From Crocinitomicaceae bacterium (GTDB taxonomy: Bacteria > Bacteroidota > Bacteroidia > Flavobacteriales_D > Crocinitomicaceae): 64,000 bases of DNA. A program made the position numbers and the translations under genes. The stretch covers positions 124,001 through 188,000 of the forward strand of contig JAQWFQ010000030.1 in the NCBI GenBank assembly GCA_029238665.1, read 5' to 3'. The notes beneath the pieces are model-generated. The model was not told the origin of the DNA, made no database searches, and saw only the letters and a list, made by a program, of their open reading frames with translations. Below are positions 1-9,272 of this stretch, piece after piece. Position 1 is the stretch's first letter. Every line of letters starts with the position of its first letter.

Positions 1-1
1 C

Positions 2-406
2 AACGTAATTCTATCTGACGAAGAAAACTGGAGGGTTAGACATTGGAGGTCAATAACTAGCGCCTATCAATCGGCCGCTTTTTTTGATTACTATAGTATT
101 GAAGTAGAAGAACTTTTATTTTCAAAAGAAACAAACCTGCTTCGCTTTAATACAGCCATAACCAAACGTGTTATAGAATGGTTAGACTTAAACACTGAAC
201 TACTGTTAACAGATGATTTTCAACCAATTATCGAACATGACTTAAGACTGAATCTAACTGGAAAAGAGCATTTTCAAGCACTTAAAAAAGCTCCTTACAT
301 TCAAGTATTTCCAGGAGAGTCGAATTACAAAGAAAGTTTATCCATTTTAGATGCCATTTTCTGTGAAGGACCCTTGGCGCGTAATCTACTTATGGAAAAA
401 CACTAA
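2..406 (+). CDS. WbqC-like family protein, C-terminal part
   Basis: An open frame enters from the left edge and stops with TAA at 404-406, leaving about 134 codons. The fragment contains an R-W-x-S-I-x-S-A-Y-x-x-A-x-F-F-D-Y-Y segment and a late P-Y-I-Q-V-F ... LSILDAIFCEGP segment. Both are typical of the WbqC-like family, whose members are often found near polysaccharide or signal-peptidase genes in Bacteroidota. The family is about 200-240 aa, so roughly the last 60 percent is present. No catalytic role is firmly established for the family. It lies 23 bases before the EEP-family gene on the same strand and may be its operon partner. Confidence 0.75.
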   Translation, partial: NVILSDEENWRVRHWRSITSAYQSAAFFDYYSIEVEELLFSKETNLLRFNTAITKRVIEWLDLNTELLLTDDFQPIIEHDLRLNLTGKEHFQALKKAPYIQVFPGESNYKESLSILDAIFCEGPLARNLLMEKH

Positions 407-429
407 TACTTAGTCCTAACCAATAGACA

Positions 430-1392
430 ATGAAAGCTTTAACATTATTCGCTCTTGCCCTAACATTATTATCACTCACTCCTACTTTTGGACAAACAAA
501 ATCTATCGTTGGGTTTTATAATGTTGAAAATTTATTTGATACTTTAGATACTGAAGGTAAAAACGACATCGAATTTCTTCCGGGTGCAGACCGCAAATGG
601 AACACTCAAAAGTATCAAGAAAAAATCACACACATCAATACGGTTATTGAGACCATGCGCTACCCATTAATACTTGGACTCTGTGAAATCGAAAATAAAG
701 CTGTTGTTCAAGACATCATTAAAGGAGGTAACTTGGCATACACACACGCTATTGTTCACTACGAGAGTCTCGATCGACGTGGAATTGATAACGCTATCAT
801 TTACGACAGCACAAAATTAAGTCTTGCTGAATCAGGAATAATTCGCTTCAGTATGCCGGACAAAAACCGCCCAAGTAGAGATATTACATGGGCAAAACTC
901 TACACTAAAAAGGATACCATTCTTACAATGGTAAACCACTGGCCAAGCAGATATGGAGGTCAAGTAGAAAGTGAACCAAAAAGACTAGTTGCAGCTTATG
1001 CAGCGAAATCATTCATAGATTCTATGACTGTTGTTAACCCCAAAATTAAGATTGTATTTATGGGAGACCTAAATGACTACCCAGATAATAGAGCACCTCT
1101 TTTAATCTCTGAATTATTACGCCCAATGATTACAGCTGAGTCTGGAGAGTTTGGAGGGACACATAACTATCGAGGTGAATGGAATGTGTTGGACCACATC
1201 ATGGTTTCAAATTCACTATTGAAAAAGAAAGGTATGCGTGTCGCTAAGAAATCAGGTAGAATCCATAGTGAAAAGTACCTTTTGGATACATATAAAGGTA
1301 ATATCGTTCCTTTTAGAACCTATGGAGGCAGAAAATATCTTGCGGGATATTCTGATCATTTACCTGTTACAATCAATTTCTCACTCAATTAA
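430..1392 (+). CDS. Secreted endonuclease/exonuclease/phosphatase (EEP) family protein
   Basis: A 320 aa protein with an N-terminal signal peptide (about residues 1-21, ending TFGQ). The EEP fold motifs appear in order: FYNVENLFD (30-37), a metal-binding Glu in LCEIENK (84-90), NHWPSRYGG, GDLNDYPDN and a closing YSDHLPV. These are the metal and phosphate ligands of the DNase I/exonuclease III-like superfamily. The NVENLFD opening is typical of exported Bacteroidota members. The substrate may be extracellular DNA or a phosphodiester lipid or sugar; the sequence does not decide. It follows the WbqC-like gene closely and ends before a strong promoter for the next gene. Confidence 0.85.
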   Translation: MKALTLFALALTLLSLTPTFGQTKSIVGFYNVENLFDTLDTEGKNDIEFLPGADRKWNTQKYQEKITHINTVIETMRYPLILGLCEIENKAVVQDIIKGGNLAYTHAIVHYESLDRRGIDNAIIYDSTKLSLAESGIIRFSMPDKNRPSRDITWAKLYTKKDTILTMVNHWPSRYGGQVESEPKRLVAAYAAKSFIDSMTVVNPKIKIVFMGDLNDYPDNRAPLLISELLRPMITAESGEFGGTHNYRGEWNVLDHIMVSNSLLKKKGMRVAKKSGRIHSEKYLLDTYKGNIVPFRTYGGRKYLAGYSDHLPVTINFSLN

Positions 1393-1419
1393 GGTGTTAA
1401 TAATTTCTTAACATTGAAC

Positions 1420-1452
1420 TTGGTGTTCAATTTCGTTGAATCAGTATTTTTG
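1420..1452 (+). promoter_or_regulatory. Bacteroidota-type promoter for the ChrA-family gene
   Basis: TATTTTTG at 1445-1452 matches the TANNTTTG -7 element. A TTG at 1420-1422 lies 22 bases upstream in the -33 position. The start codon is 16 bases downstream. Confidence 0.6.
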
Positions 1453-1468
1453 ACGGGAATTTTATACT

Positions 1469-2599
1469 ATGTCAAAGAAAGGGAATATTAAAGAAGTAGC
1501 ACAAGTTTTCTTTAAACTAGGTGTTATTGCATTCGGAGGTCCAGCAGCACATGTTGCGATGATGGAAGAAGAAATCGTTAACAAAAGAAAATGGATGGAT
1601 CGTCAACATTTTCTTGACTTAATGGGGATAACTAACCTGATCCCAGGCCCCAACTCTACAGAAATGACGATGCACTGTGGTCATGAGCGTGCAGGAATTC
1701 CAGGACTATTCGTAGCTGGTTTTGCATTCATTTTTCCTGCGGTAGTTATCACTGGTACTCTGGCATGGCTTTATTCTCTTTATGGTACCCTACCAAATGT
1801 TGAACCTTGGATAATTGGGATTAAACCTGCAGTCCTAGCAATCATTGCAGGAGCTGTTTTTAAACTTGGAAAAAAAGCCCTAAAAGGCTGGGAACTAGGT
1901 ACACTCGGACTTTTCGTTCTGGCAGCCAGCATTCTAGGCGTTAATGAAATACTTGCTCTATTAACTGCAGGAGTTGTTGGGGCGTTCTATTTCAGTGCAA
2001 AAAACAAAATGTTCGACAATCCTAAGTCAATCTTGCCTTTATTCTTATTACAACTTCCAACCGCTTCAGTTGCCGGTATTACATCGTTAAAAGTCTTTTG
2101 GACATTTCTAAAAGTTGGTTCAGTTTTATACGGATCTGGGTACGTTCTATTTGCTTATCTAGATGCTGAGCTTGTTACAACAGGATGGCTTACTCGTCAA
2201 CAATTAATGGATGCAGTTGCAGTTGGTCAGTTTACACCTGGTCCAGTCTTGTCTACAGCAACATTTGTCGGGTATCAATTAACAGGATTTTGGGGCGCTG
2301 TAGGTGCAACGCTTGGAATATTCCTACCTTCATTTCTATTCGTTTTAATTCTTAATCCACTTGTGCCTAGAATGAGAAAATCCAAAGTTCTTGGGTTTTT
2401 CTTAGACTCGGTAAATATTGCAGCTGTAGCAGTAATGGCTGGTGTATTATTTGAAATGGCAAAAATCTCGTTGGTAAATTGGCAAGGAATTGTAATTGCT
2501 GTAATTAGTTTTGCATTAATCTTTGGCTTTAAAAAAGTAAGTTCCATGTGGATTGTACTTGGTGGATCTTTATTGGGCTTCCTATTTAGCTTAATGTAA
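1469..2599 (+). CDS. chrA: Chromate transporter (CHR) family protein
   Basis: A 376 aa integral membrane protein of the CHR family, which exports chromate using the membrane potential; many members have unproved substrates. It is the long two-domain form. The first half has FGGPAAHVAMM (about 22-32) and IPGPNSTEM (about 58-66). The second half repeats the pattern with YGSGYVLFAYL and GQFTPGPVLSTATFVGY. Hydrophobic segments fill most of the chain, about ten helices. It has its own promoter at 1420-1452 and no adjacent chrB-like regulator. Family membership is clear; chromate as the physiological substrate is an inference. Confidence 0.88.
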   Translation: MSKKGNIKEVAQVFFKLGVIAFGGPAAHVAMMEEEIVNKRKWMDRQHFLDLMGITNLIPGPNSTEMTMHCGHERAGIPGLFVAGFAFIFPAVVITGTLAWLYSLYGTLPNVEPWIIGIKPAVLAIIAGAVFKLGKKALKGWELGTLGLFVLAASILGVNEILALLTAGVVGAFYFSAKNKMFDNPKSILPLFLLQLPTASVAGITSLKVFWTFLKVGSVLYGSGYVLFAYLDAELVTTGWLTRQQLMDAVAVGQFTPGPVLSTATFVGYQLTGFWGAVGATLGIFLPSFLFVLILNPLVPRMRKSKVLGFFLDSVNIAAVAVMAGVLFEMAKISLVNWQGIVIAVISFALIFGFKKVSSMWIVLGGSLLGFLFSLM

Positions 2600-2638
2600 T
2601 CAAACCTAGATATTTCGGGTATATTCAAAGTATTCAAC

Positions 2639-2646
2639 TACCTTTG
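2639..2646 (+). promoter_or_regulatory. -7 promoter element (TACCTTTG) for the DEAD-box helicase gene
   Basis: TACCTTTG fits TANNTTTG and sits 21 bases before the ATG at 2668. The -33 region is only a partial match. Confidence 0.5.
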
Positions 2647-2667
2647 TAGCAACATATATAACGTTGC

Positions 2668-3951
2668 ATGACATTTAAAGAACTCGGGATTGTTGATCCT
2701 ATACTAAAAGCCCTTGATGCTCAAGGCTATACTCACCCTACTCCAATTCAAGAGCAATCAATCCCAATCCTACTGAACGGTAAGGACTTATTGGGCTGTG
2801 CTCAAACAGGAACAGGTAAAACAGCTGCATTTGGAATTCCAATTATACAACATTTGTATAACAACAAAACAACTGAAAAGGGTCGTCGAAAAATAAAATC
2901 ACTCGTAGTTACTCCAACACGTGAGTTAGCTATCCAAATTAGTGAAAACTTTACTGCTTACGGTAAGTTTGCAAATGTTAGAAACACCGTTATTTTCGGT
3001 GGAGTAAAACAAGGTACTCAAGTAAACGCTTTAAAAGCTGGAGTTGATGTTTTGGTTGCTACGCCTGGTAGATTGTTAGACTTAATTCAGCAAGGATACA
3101 TTACCCTTAATCACATTGAATACTTTGTACTCGATGAGGCAGATCAAATGCTAGATATGGGCTTTATCCACGACATTAAAAAAATCATTGCCAAATTACC
3201 TTCAAAAAGGCAGTCACTTTTCTTTTCTGCAACCATGCCTCCAAACATTGTTGAGTTATCAACTCGAATTTTGGGTAATTATGACAAGGTAACTGTTCAA
3301 CCTGAACAAGCAACTGCTGAAAAAGTGGATCAAGCAGTTTACTTTGTACCGAAAAAAAGCAAGATTAAATTATTAGTTCAAATTCTTAACCAGAAAAGAG
3401 CCAACTCAACTTTGATCTTCGCTAGAACAAAACACGGAAGCGATAAAGTAGTTCGTTTATTAGAAAAGGCAGGAATTAAAGCAGCGGCAATTCATGGGAA
3501 CAAATCTCAAAATCAGCGGCAAAAAGCACTCGGAAACTTTAAAGAAGGACGAATTCAGGTTCTTATCGCAACTGACATTGCAGCGCGTGGAATTGATGTT
3601 TCAAAATTGGAATTGGTAATTAATTACGAACTGCCTAATGTTCCGGAGACTTATGTTCACAGAATCGGGAGAACAGGTAGAGCAAAAGAAAGTGGTACAG
3701 CATTGTCTTTCTGTGATATGGAGGAACGCGCTTACTTAAAAGACATTCAAAAATTAATTAATCAAAAAATACCTGTTATTGACGATCATGAATTTGCTGC
3801 TGAAGCAGAAGATGAAGTTGTAATTCCTAAATCGCAACGTCAACAGAGACCTCCTAGAAACAAAAACAGGAACAACTCTGGTGGAGGAAACAGAAATGGA
3901 GGAGGAAATAATCGAAAGTATGGTTCAAAGCGAAGAGACTCCTACTCTTAA
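2668..3951 (+). CDS. DEAD-box ATP-dependent RNA helicase, RhlE-like
   Basis: A 427 aa protein with the full set of DEAD-box motifs: Q motif (PTPIQEQSIP), Walker A AQTGTGKT, PTRELA, TPGR, DEAD, SAT, ARGID and HRIGRTGR. These form the two RecA-like domains (about residues 1-205 and 220-365). The tail (from about 385) is basic and rich in Gly, Asn and Arg, as in RhlE-type helicases that remodel ribosomal RNA or mRNA at low temperature. It acts in the cytoplasm on structured RNA. A small YcxB-like gene follows 18 bases later and may be cotranscribed. Confidence 0.93.
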   Translation: MTFKELGIVDPILKALDAQGYTHPTPIQEQSIPILLNGKDLLGCAQTGTGKTAAFGIPIIQHLYNNKTTEKGRRKIKSLVVTPTRELAIQISENFTAYGKFANVRNTVIFGGVKQGTQVNALKAGVDVLVATPGRLLDLIQQGYITLNHIEYFVLDEADQMLDMGFIHDIKKIIAKLPSKRQSLFFSATMPPNIVELSTRILGNYDKVTVQPEQATAEKVDQAVYFVPKKSKIKLLVQILNQKRANSTLIFARTKHGSDKVVRLLEKAGIKAAAIHGNKSQNQRQKALGNFKEGRIQVLIATDIAARGIDVSKLELVINYELPNVPETYVHRIGRTGRAKESGTALSFCDMEERAYLKDIQKLINQKIPVIDDHEFAAEAEDEVVIPKSQRQQRPPRNKNRNNSGGGNRNGGGNNRKYGSKRRDSYS

Positions 3952-3969
3952 TTACGGTACAATAACTGA

Positions 3970-4503
3970 ATGAATTACCAATATAAAATTAAAGAAGAGG
4001 ACTTACTGGAATTTCAGATTTATACAGCATCAAAATCTGAGCGTATTAATCGAAAAAAGAAAGCCGGTAGAATAACAATGACACTAATCTCATTATTCCT
4101 TCTATTCAACTTCTACACGGCCAACAATATTGGAATGAGCATCTATTTCTCTATTGTAACCCTTGCTGTGTGGATATTATACCCACGATACTTCAAGTGG
4201 AGGTACACAAAAATGTATCGAAATTTCATTCTTGAAAATTACGCGAACTTGCTTGATGAAATTGAATTTATTGAGATTCACCGGGAGTATGTACTTGTAA
4301 AAAACAAAACAGGAGAAGGTAAAATTAACATTTCTGAAATCAACAGTATTATTGAGGTTCAGAATCAGCTGTACATAAAACTTTCAGTAGGAACAGCGTT
4401 AATCACACCGAAAAATCAAGTTCCAAATCACTTAGAAATAATAAAACGATACAAGGAACTAAACATCCCTTATTTCAATGAATTAAACTGGAAGTGGATT
4501 TAA
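3970..4503 (+). CDS. YcxB-like membrane protein
   Basis: A 177 aa protein with two predicted membrane helices close together (about residues 35-52 and 55-73). They are followed by a cytoplasmic domain with the pattern EIEFIEIHREYVLVKN ... ISEINSIIEVQNQLYIK. That arrangement (two helices, then a small beta-rich domain) is the YcxB-like architecture; the function is unknown. It is 18 bases downstream of the helicase gene on the same strand and converges with the symporter gene, leaving only two bases between the stop codons. Confidence 0.65.
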   Translation: MNYQYKIKEEDLLEFQIYTASKSERINRKKKAGRITMTLISLFLLFNFYTANNIGMSIYFSIVTLAVWILYPRYFKWRYTKMYRNFILENYANLLDEIEFIEIHREYVLVKNKTGEGKINISEINSIIEVQNQLYIKLSVGTALITPKNQVPNHLEIIKRYKELNIPYFNELNWKWI

Positions 4504-4505
4504 AA

Positions 4506-6050
4506 TCATTCCAGCTCTCCAACGCTTGCATCAATTTCATTCAATGCATCGACAGCCTCTTTTCTTGGTGGATAAATTTTAGATACAAGCGCACCAAAAA
4601 CCATAGCTACAGCAAAAGATGGCACAAGAACATCCAACTCAACAAAATACGCTCCTACGCTATCTAACTTCTGTACAACAAACTTAAAAATGATTACAGA
4701 GACAAACCCTGTAACCATAGAGGCAATAGCTCCCTTCTCTGAATATCCTTTCCAGAATAGCGTCAATATAACTACAGGGCAAAATGTAGCGGCAATTCCT
4801 GACCAACCAAAGATCATAACCCAAAAAACCTGACGATCGGGCGAAACCCAATTAAGAATTATAGCTATAATCAAAGCAGAAATAGCCATAATAACGGTTG
4901 ACAATCTTGAAATTTTAGTTAAGTTTTCATCCTGGGTATCTGGCCTGAAAATCTTTTGATAAAAATCGCGTGTAATTGCACTAGACGCTAAGATTAACAA
5001 CGAATCTATAGTCGACATGATAGCAGACAATACAATAGCAACAAAAATAGCAACAACAACAATGGGTAAAAATTCTTCTGTAACCATGCTTAAAACATTC
5101 TTTCCTCCCACTCCAAGAACTTCCTCTGGATTCTGACCACTTTCAGTAAAAATAACACGCGCAAGAATACCTATTGTTACAGCGGCAGCATCTGTTAAAA
5201 GCGTAAAGATTAATGCTACTGATTTTCCTTTTTGAATTTCTTTTTCATTCTTAATGGACATAAAGCGAACATACACCTGAGGAGAACCTAAAAAACCAAG
5301 GCCAATCATAGAAAAGCCTAGTATTGTAAATAAATTCATCCAGCCATCATCACTCTTACCCCAAATACTCGTAAGAGCAGGATCTATTTGATTTAACCCT
5401 GCTGTAATTTCAGTTCCTCCATCCATTGAAAACCAAACAACGATTGGCAAGAGAATTAATCCAAAAAACATCAATAAACCTTGAAATAAATCAGACCATA
5501 CAGCAGCAACAAACCCGCCAATAAAAATGTAGCATAGAACTATCAAAAAACCTATTAAAGCGCCCAACCTGTAGTCAATTCCTAGCATAGAGTTAAAAGC
5601 TACGCCTGTAACATCAATTTGGGAGGCAACATAAATAACAACAAAAACAACAAGTATAGCCGCTGCAATTACACGCAAGGTATGGGATGTTGTCTTGAAG
5701 TGACTTTGGAGATAATCTGGAATGGTTATGGCTCTAAACGCATCTGAACGACGTTTAAACCGCTTGGCCATAAATTGCCAAGACAGAAAAACACCAAGAA
5801 CCTCCCCTGCAACAACCCAATAACCAGAATAACCAGCAATAGCTCCCATTCCAGTCAAACCAATTAATAACCAGCCAGATTCGCCGGTGGCTCGTGCAGA
5901 AAAGGCTACAGCCCAAAAACCCATGTTTTTACCGCCAACATAATAATCACTCATGCTTTTAATACGTCTTGAAGCTACTATCCCTATTAGAAATAGAATT
6001 CCAACATAAACACTTAAGACTATTACTTTTATCATTAACGCTTGATCCAT
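4506..6050 (-). CDS. putP: Sodium:solute symporter, sodium/proline type
   Basis: A 514 aa polytopic membrane protein of the SSS family, about 13 helices. The N-terminal stretch SDYYVGGKNMGFW, the helix with ARATGESGWLLIGLTG, the segment FVAAVWSDLFQG and the late FGWSGIAATFCPVVIL are typical of PutP-type Na+/proline symporters. It would bring proline, as nutrient or osmolyte, into the cell on the sodium gradient. There is no proline dehydrogenase gene nearby, so the substrate rests on sequence resemblance. The 135-base region upstream contains three ATTTAAAT boxes that may be regulatory. Confidence 0.85.
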   Translation of the reverse strand: MDQALMIKVIVLSVYVGILFLIGIVASRRIKSMSDYYVGGKNMGFWAVAFSARATGESGWLLIGLTGMGAIAGYSGYWVVAGEVLGVFLSWQFMAKRFKRRSDAFRAITIPDYLQSHFKTTSHTLRVIAAAILVVFVVIYVASQIDVTGVAFNSMLGIDYRLGALIGFLIVLCYIFIGGFVAAVWSDLFQGLLMFFGLILLPIVVWFSMDGGTEITAGLNQIDPALTSIWGKSDDGWMNLFTILGFSMIGLGFLGSPQVYVRFMSIKNEKEIQKGKSVALIFTLLTDAAAVTIGILARVIFTESGQNPEEVLGVGGKNVLSMVTEEFLPIVVVAIFVAIVLSAIMSTIDSLLILASSAITRDFYQKIFRPDTQDENLTKISRLSTVIMAISALIIAIILNWVSPDRQVFWVMIFGWSGIAATFCPVVILTLFWKGYSEKGAIASMVTGFVSVIIFKFVVQKLDSVGAYFVELDVLVPSFAVAMVFGALVSKIYPPRKEAVDALNEIDASVGELE

Positions 6051-6109
6051 CTTAACTCTTATTTAATAATTCACTCAAAAAACTAACGAAATCTAAGTTG
6101 CATAAAATA

Positions 6110-6141
6110 ATTTAAATCGTTCCATTTAAATGAATTTAAAT
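6110..6141. repeat. Three ATTTAAAT palindromes upstream of the symporter gene
   Basis: Identical 8-base palindromes lie at 6110-6117, 6124-6131 and 6134-6141, about 60-90 bases before the symporter start codon on the minus strand. The sequence is AT-rich, so chance cannot be excluded, but three copies within 32 bases suggest a binding-site cluster. Confidence 0.35.
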
Positions 6142-6185
6142 CTATTTACAAAAATTGTATGCCTTAGCTATATCAACTCTTTGTT

Positions 6186-7514
6186 CTAAAACGAATAGGG
6201 CAATCGTTCTTTATAAAGGTATTTTTTTTGAGCAGATTCAAACGGGCGATAGATGTAGTACACATGGTTATTATGAACCGTAATGTTGTGTGCATACCTA
6301 TACTCCAACTTAACCTGATTCCTGATTTCACCTGTCTTTGTGTTTACCCAGCCTAAATAACGATATCCAGCACGATCATAAGTAGCATACACTTGTCTGG
6401 TTGCACGATCTTGAATCAAATTACCGTCCCACCCTGTATGCTTTTTATCATAATGATGATAAATTGAAACACTATCTAGTCTAACACCATCTGCATCAAA
6501 TTTAAACAGCTTATCCTTGTAATAATCAAAGACAAGAAGTGTATCATTCCGATGAAACATTGGTGCATAAAGCGCTTTGTAATAAATCGAGTTCGTAAAA
6601 TAATTGGAGCCTACCCAAACTTCAGCATCCACTCCTGTTTGAAGTTCTTTATTTTTTGCCCAAAGTTTTGTCCGGACGTCTACCCACTTATATTCTGACC
6701 GATAGAGCTCCATCATTAAGTCATCTTGAACGTTCAATATTTTTGTATAACTAGAATCTAATTGGTCAAAGGCATAATAGTCGAAAGCAGGATAATTTGT
6801 GTTAAAGTTTGAGAAATACATTTTTGATTTAATCGTATCTAAAATTGGAGCTAAATACGTTAAGAAGTAAGATTTCTCTAAGGATGACAGTGCAATTTCA
6901 TTGCCAGAAATATGAACACCATAAACATGTTCTTTACAAATCACATGCGGATTTTCTCGGTAGTCACGCTGTAATTCTTCCGCTAATTCAGGGACCTCAA
7001 ACCTCCCTTTTATTTTCTGCCCATCCCAAATAAGCAACTCGCTTCCTTTTTTCAACCGCTTTGGATAGGTCAATAAAAGAACATCTCCATTTTTCATCAA
7101 CTCAAAATCGGAAACGTGTAACTTTGGAGAACCAAAATAAATCAAAGGAACTCCTGGCGCTGCAACAACAACTTCATCGAGGTTTTGAACACGTATATAA
7201 TCCATTTTATACGATAAAAACACCGTATCTTTAGCAGTGTACTTATTGCTTATTTTTTTACGTGTTGTGTACGTTTTATACTTTAAATGAGTAAACTCTA
7301 AATCTATAAGAACGCCTTTTGGAATTTTCACAGTAAATTCTCCCTTCGATTTTGTTTGACCAGAAAGAGTCGTGTCGGCATACTTAATTAAAACCGCTGC
7401 ATTACGAATTGCTTCACCCGATTCATTTTGACTAAGTTTAATTTGAATACAAGTTGAGTCTTGTGAAAACCCAACAAAACTTAGCATACTAAAAAAGAAA
7501 AGAAGTTGTTTCAT
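6186..7514 (-). CDS. Exported protein with N-terminal carboxypeptidase-regulatory-like domain
   Basis: I take the start at 7514 (MKQLLFFF), giving 442 aa with a signal peptide ending near GFSQ. A longer frame to 7565 would run through the terminator of the upstream mdh gene. Residues about 20-105 look like a CarboxypepD_reg-like beta-sandwich (ESGEAIRNAAVLIKYADTT ... TKSKGEFTVKIPKG), followed by LDEVVVAA. In TonB receptors that motif precedes the plug, but no barrel follows here. The rest has repeated short beta-strand patterns that suggest a beta-propeller, for example DTLLVFDYYKDKLFKFDADG. The precise function is unknown. It is probably periplasmic or on the cell surface. Confidence 0.6.
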   Translation of the reverse strand: MKQLLFFFSMLSFVGFSQDSTCIQIKLSQNESGEAIRNAAVLIKYADTTLSGQTKSKGEFTVKIPKGVLIDLEFTHLKYKTYTTRKKISNKYTAKDTVFLSYKMDYIRVQNLDEVVVAAPGVPLIYFGSPKLHVSDFELMKNGDVLLLTYPKRLKKGSELLIWDGQKIKGRFEVPELAEELQRDYRENPHVICKEHVYGVHISGNEIALSSLEKSYFLTYLAPILDTIKSKMYFSNFNTNYPAFDYYAFDQLDSSYTKILNVQDDLMMELYRSEYKWVDVRTKLWAKNKELQTGVDAEVWVGSNYFTNSIYYKALYAPMFHRNDTLLVFDYYKDKLFKFDADGVRLDSVSIYHHYDKKHTGWDGNLIQDRATRQVYATYDRAGYRYLGWVNTKTGEIRNQVKLEYRYAHNITVHNNHVYYIYRPFESAQKKYLYKERLPYSF

Positions 7515-7547
7515 ATTAACTAAGATGCTCAAAATTCTTTTTTCCAT

Positions 7548-7582
7548 AAAAAAACTCCCGCTCAATAAAGAACGGAAGTTTT
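7548..7582 (-). terminator. Rho-independent terminator of mdh
   Basis: Read on the minus strand, a stem of nine pairs with one mismatch (AAACTTCCG with CGGGAGTTT, arms about 7552-7560 and 7573-7581) is followed by a run of seven T. It begins about 20 bases after the mdh stop. Confidence 0.75.
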
Positions 7583-7601
7583 AAATATAATTGAATTACG
7601 C

Positions 7602-8540
7602 TTAAGCGTTTACATTCATGTTATCTAAAACAGTCATTACATTTCTTACCGCTTCTGCAGACTCATTAAGCATTGCTTTTTCTTCATCATTAAGATCTAA
7701 CTCAATAATTTTTTCAATACCATCTTTACCCAAAACAACAGGTACACCTAAGTAGATGTCTTTCATTCCATACTCACCATCTAACCATGCGCAAACAGGG
7801 AATACTCTTTTTTGGTCTCTAACAATTGCCTCTACCATTTGAGCAGCAGCTGCACCTGGTGCATACCAAGCAGATGTTCCTAGTAATTTAACGATTTCAC
7901 CACCACCAAACTTAGTTCGTTCAATGATTTCGTCTAATTTCTCTTTTGAGATCAATTCAGTAACTGGGATACCAGCAACAGTTGTGTAACGTGGAAGTGG
8001 AACCATTGTATCACCATGACCTCCCATAAGTACCGCTTGGATATCTTTTGGAGAAACATTTAACTCTAAGGCTAAAAATGAACGGTAACGTGCTGTATCT
8101 AACACACCAGCCATTCCAAATACTTTGCTACGGTCAACTTTTGCTGTTAAATAAGCACAGTATGTCATTACATCCAAAGGATTCGAAACACAAATTATTT
8201 TTGCGTCTGGAGAATACTTGATAATGTTTTCAGTAACCATCTTAACAATCCCAGCATTTGTTGCGATTAAATCATCGCGAGACATACCTGGTTTTCTTGG
8301 CAAACCTGAAGTAATAACCACTACATCAGAGTTAGCAGTTTTAGAATAATCATTCGTAGATCCAATCGTTCTTGAATCGTACAATGCAATTGGAGAAGTT
8401 TCCCAAATATCTAACGCCTTACCTTCTGCAAAACCTTCTTTGATATCTAACAATACAATCTCGTTAGCAATTTCTTTATGAGCTAATACATCAGCACAAG
8501 TAGCACCAACATTTCCAGCTCCAACAACAGTCACTTTCAT
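7602..8540 (-). CDS. mdh: Malate dehydrogenase
   Basis: A 312 aa NAD-dependent malate dehydrogenase of the lactate-dehydrogenase-like group usual in Bacteroidota. It oxidises malate to oxaloacetate in the TCA cycle. The Rossmann motif VVGAGNVGATCA is at the N-terminus and the NAD-adenosine Asp follows in VLLDIKEG. The substrate arginines lie in GLPRKPGMSRDDL and MAGVLDTARYR, and the catalytic His is in GGHGDTMVPLPRYT. The length is normal. It has its own promoter (8581-8588) and a terminator directly downstream, so it is probably a single-gene unit. It is divergent from the ECF sigma factor gene. Confidence 0.97.
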   Translation of the reverse strand: MKVTVVGAGNVGATCADVLAHKEIANEIVLLDIKEGFAEGKALDIWETSPIALYDSRTIGSTNDYSKTANSDVVVITSGLPRKPGMSRDDLIATNAGIVKMVTENIIKYSPDAKIICVSNPLDVMTYCAYLTAKVDRSKVFGMAGVLDTARYRSFLALELNVSPKDIQAVLMGGHGDTMVPLPRYTTVAGIPVTELISKEKLDEIIERTKFGGGEIVKLLGTSAWYAPGAAAAQMVEAIVRDQKRVFPVCAWLDGEYGMKDIYLGVPVVLGKDGIEKIIELDLNDEEKAMLNESAEAVRNVMTVLDNMNVNA

Positions 8541-8580
8541 TTTATTTGTTTTGATCTAGTTTAGAAAAAAAATCGTAACG

Positions 8581-8588
8581 CAAATTTA
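8581..8588 (-). promoter_or_regulatory. -7 promoter element of mdh
   Basis: On the minus strand the sequence TAAATTTG fits TANNTTTG and lies 40 bases before the mdh ATG. No clear -33 TTG is seen. Confidence 0.45.
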
Positions 8589-8701
8589 ACACAATTGTTA
8601 TTAAATTAAGTTATTTTACAGTCTTTTTTAATGGGGATTATTTAATTCATCATCATAAGGCAACCCCCAAATAAGAACAGCGTCTTACCAACGAAAACAG
8701 T

Positions 8702-9271
8702 GTGGAGAATAAAAACCAATTAAGGCATATAATCAATGGATGCTTGCAGAACAAAAGACGTTCTCAAGAACAGCTGTTTAAGCTTTATTATGGTAAAATG
8801 CTGAGTGTCTGTATGCGCTACACCAAAGACAGAGATTCAGCTGAAGAAGTTCTTCAAGAAGGTTTCATTAAGATCTTTGATAAATTAGAAGTATTTGATT
8901 ACAAAGGGTCCTTTGAAGGTTGGATACGTAGAATCATGTCGAACACGGCTATTGATAGTATACGTAAATCTAAAAAGAACCCGATATTAACCGATAATGA
9001 CAACGACTTCAAGATGGGAGCTGAAGACCCTATAGTTGAAGCAGAAGAATTGGAATCTATCGAAATCAAAGCTGAACTTGCACTAGAAGCGATAAGCCAG
9101 CTATCTCCAGCATACCGAACCGTTTTTAACCTGTATGTGATGGAAGAATACACACACAAAGAGATTGGAGAAATTCTAGGGATTAGTGAAGGCACTTCTA
9201 AATCTAATTTATCTAAAGCAAAAATGAACCTTCAACGAATTTTAAATGAACAATTCGTGAACATTAAATGA
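8702..9271 (+). CDS. ECF-type RNA polymerase sigma factor
   Basis: A 189 aa sigma-70 family protein of the extracytoplasmic-function type. Region 2 spans about residues 20-95 (LFKLYYGKMLSVCMRYT, AEEVLQEGFIKIFDKL, FEGWIRRIMSNTAIDSIR). Region 4 spans about 125-180 and contains the HTH (HKEIGEILGISEGTSKSNLSKAK). The start is GTG at 8702; no in-frame ATG precedes region 2. One base separates its stop from the next ATG, so the sigma factor and the membrane protein at 9273 are surely cotranscribed. That gene order (sigma then a single-pass membrane partner) is the usual sigma/anti-sigma arrangement. Confidence 0.93.
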   Translation: MENKNQLRHIINGCLQNKRRSQEQLFKLYYGKMLSVCMRYTKDRDSAEEVLQEGFIKIFDKLEVFDYKGSFEGWIRRIMSNTAIDSIRKSKKNPILTDNDNDFKMGAEDPIVEAEELESIEIKAELALEAISQLSPAYRTVFNLYVMEEYTHKEIGEILGISEGTSKSNLSKAKMNLQRILNEQFVNIK

Positions 9272-9272
9272 C

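Noticed and set aside
7515-7565. N-terminal extension of the propeller-like protein frame to 7565
   Set aside because: It runs through the hairpin and T run that terminate mdh; the ATG at 7514 starts a proper signal peptide.
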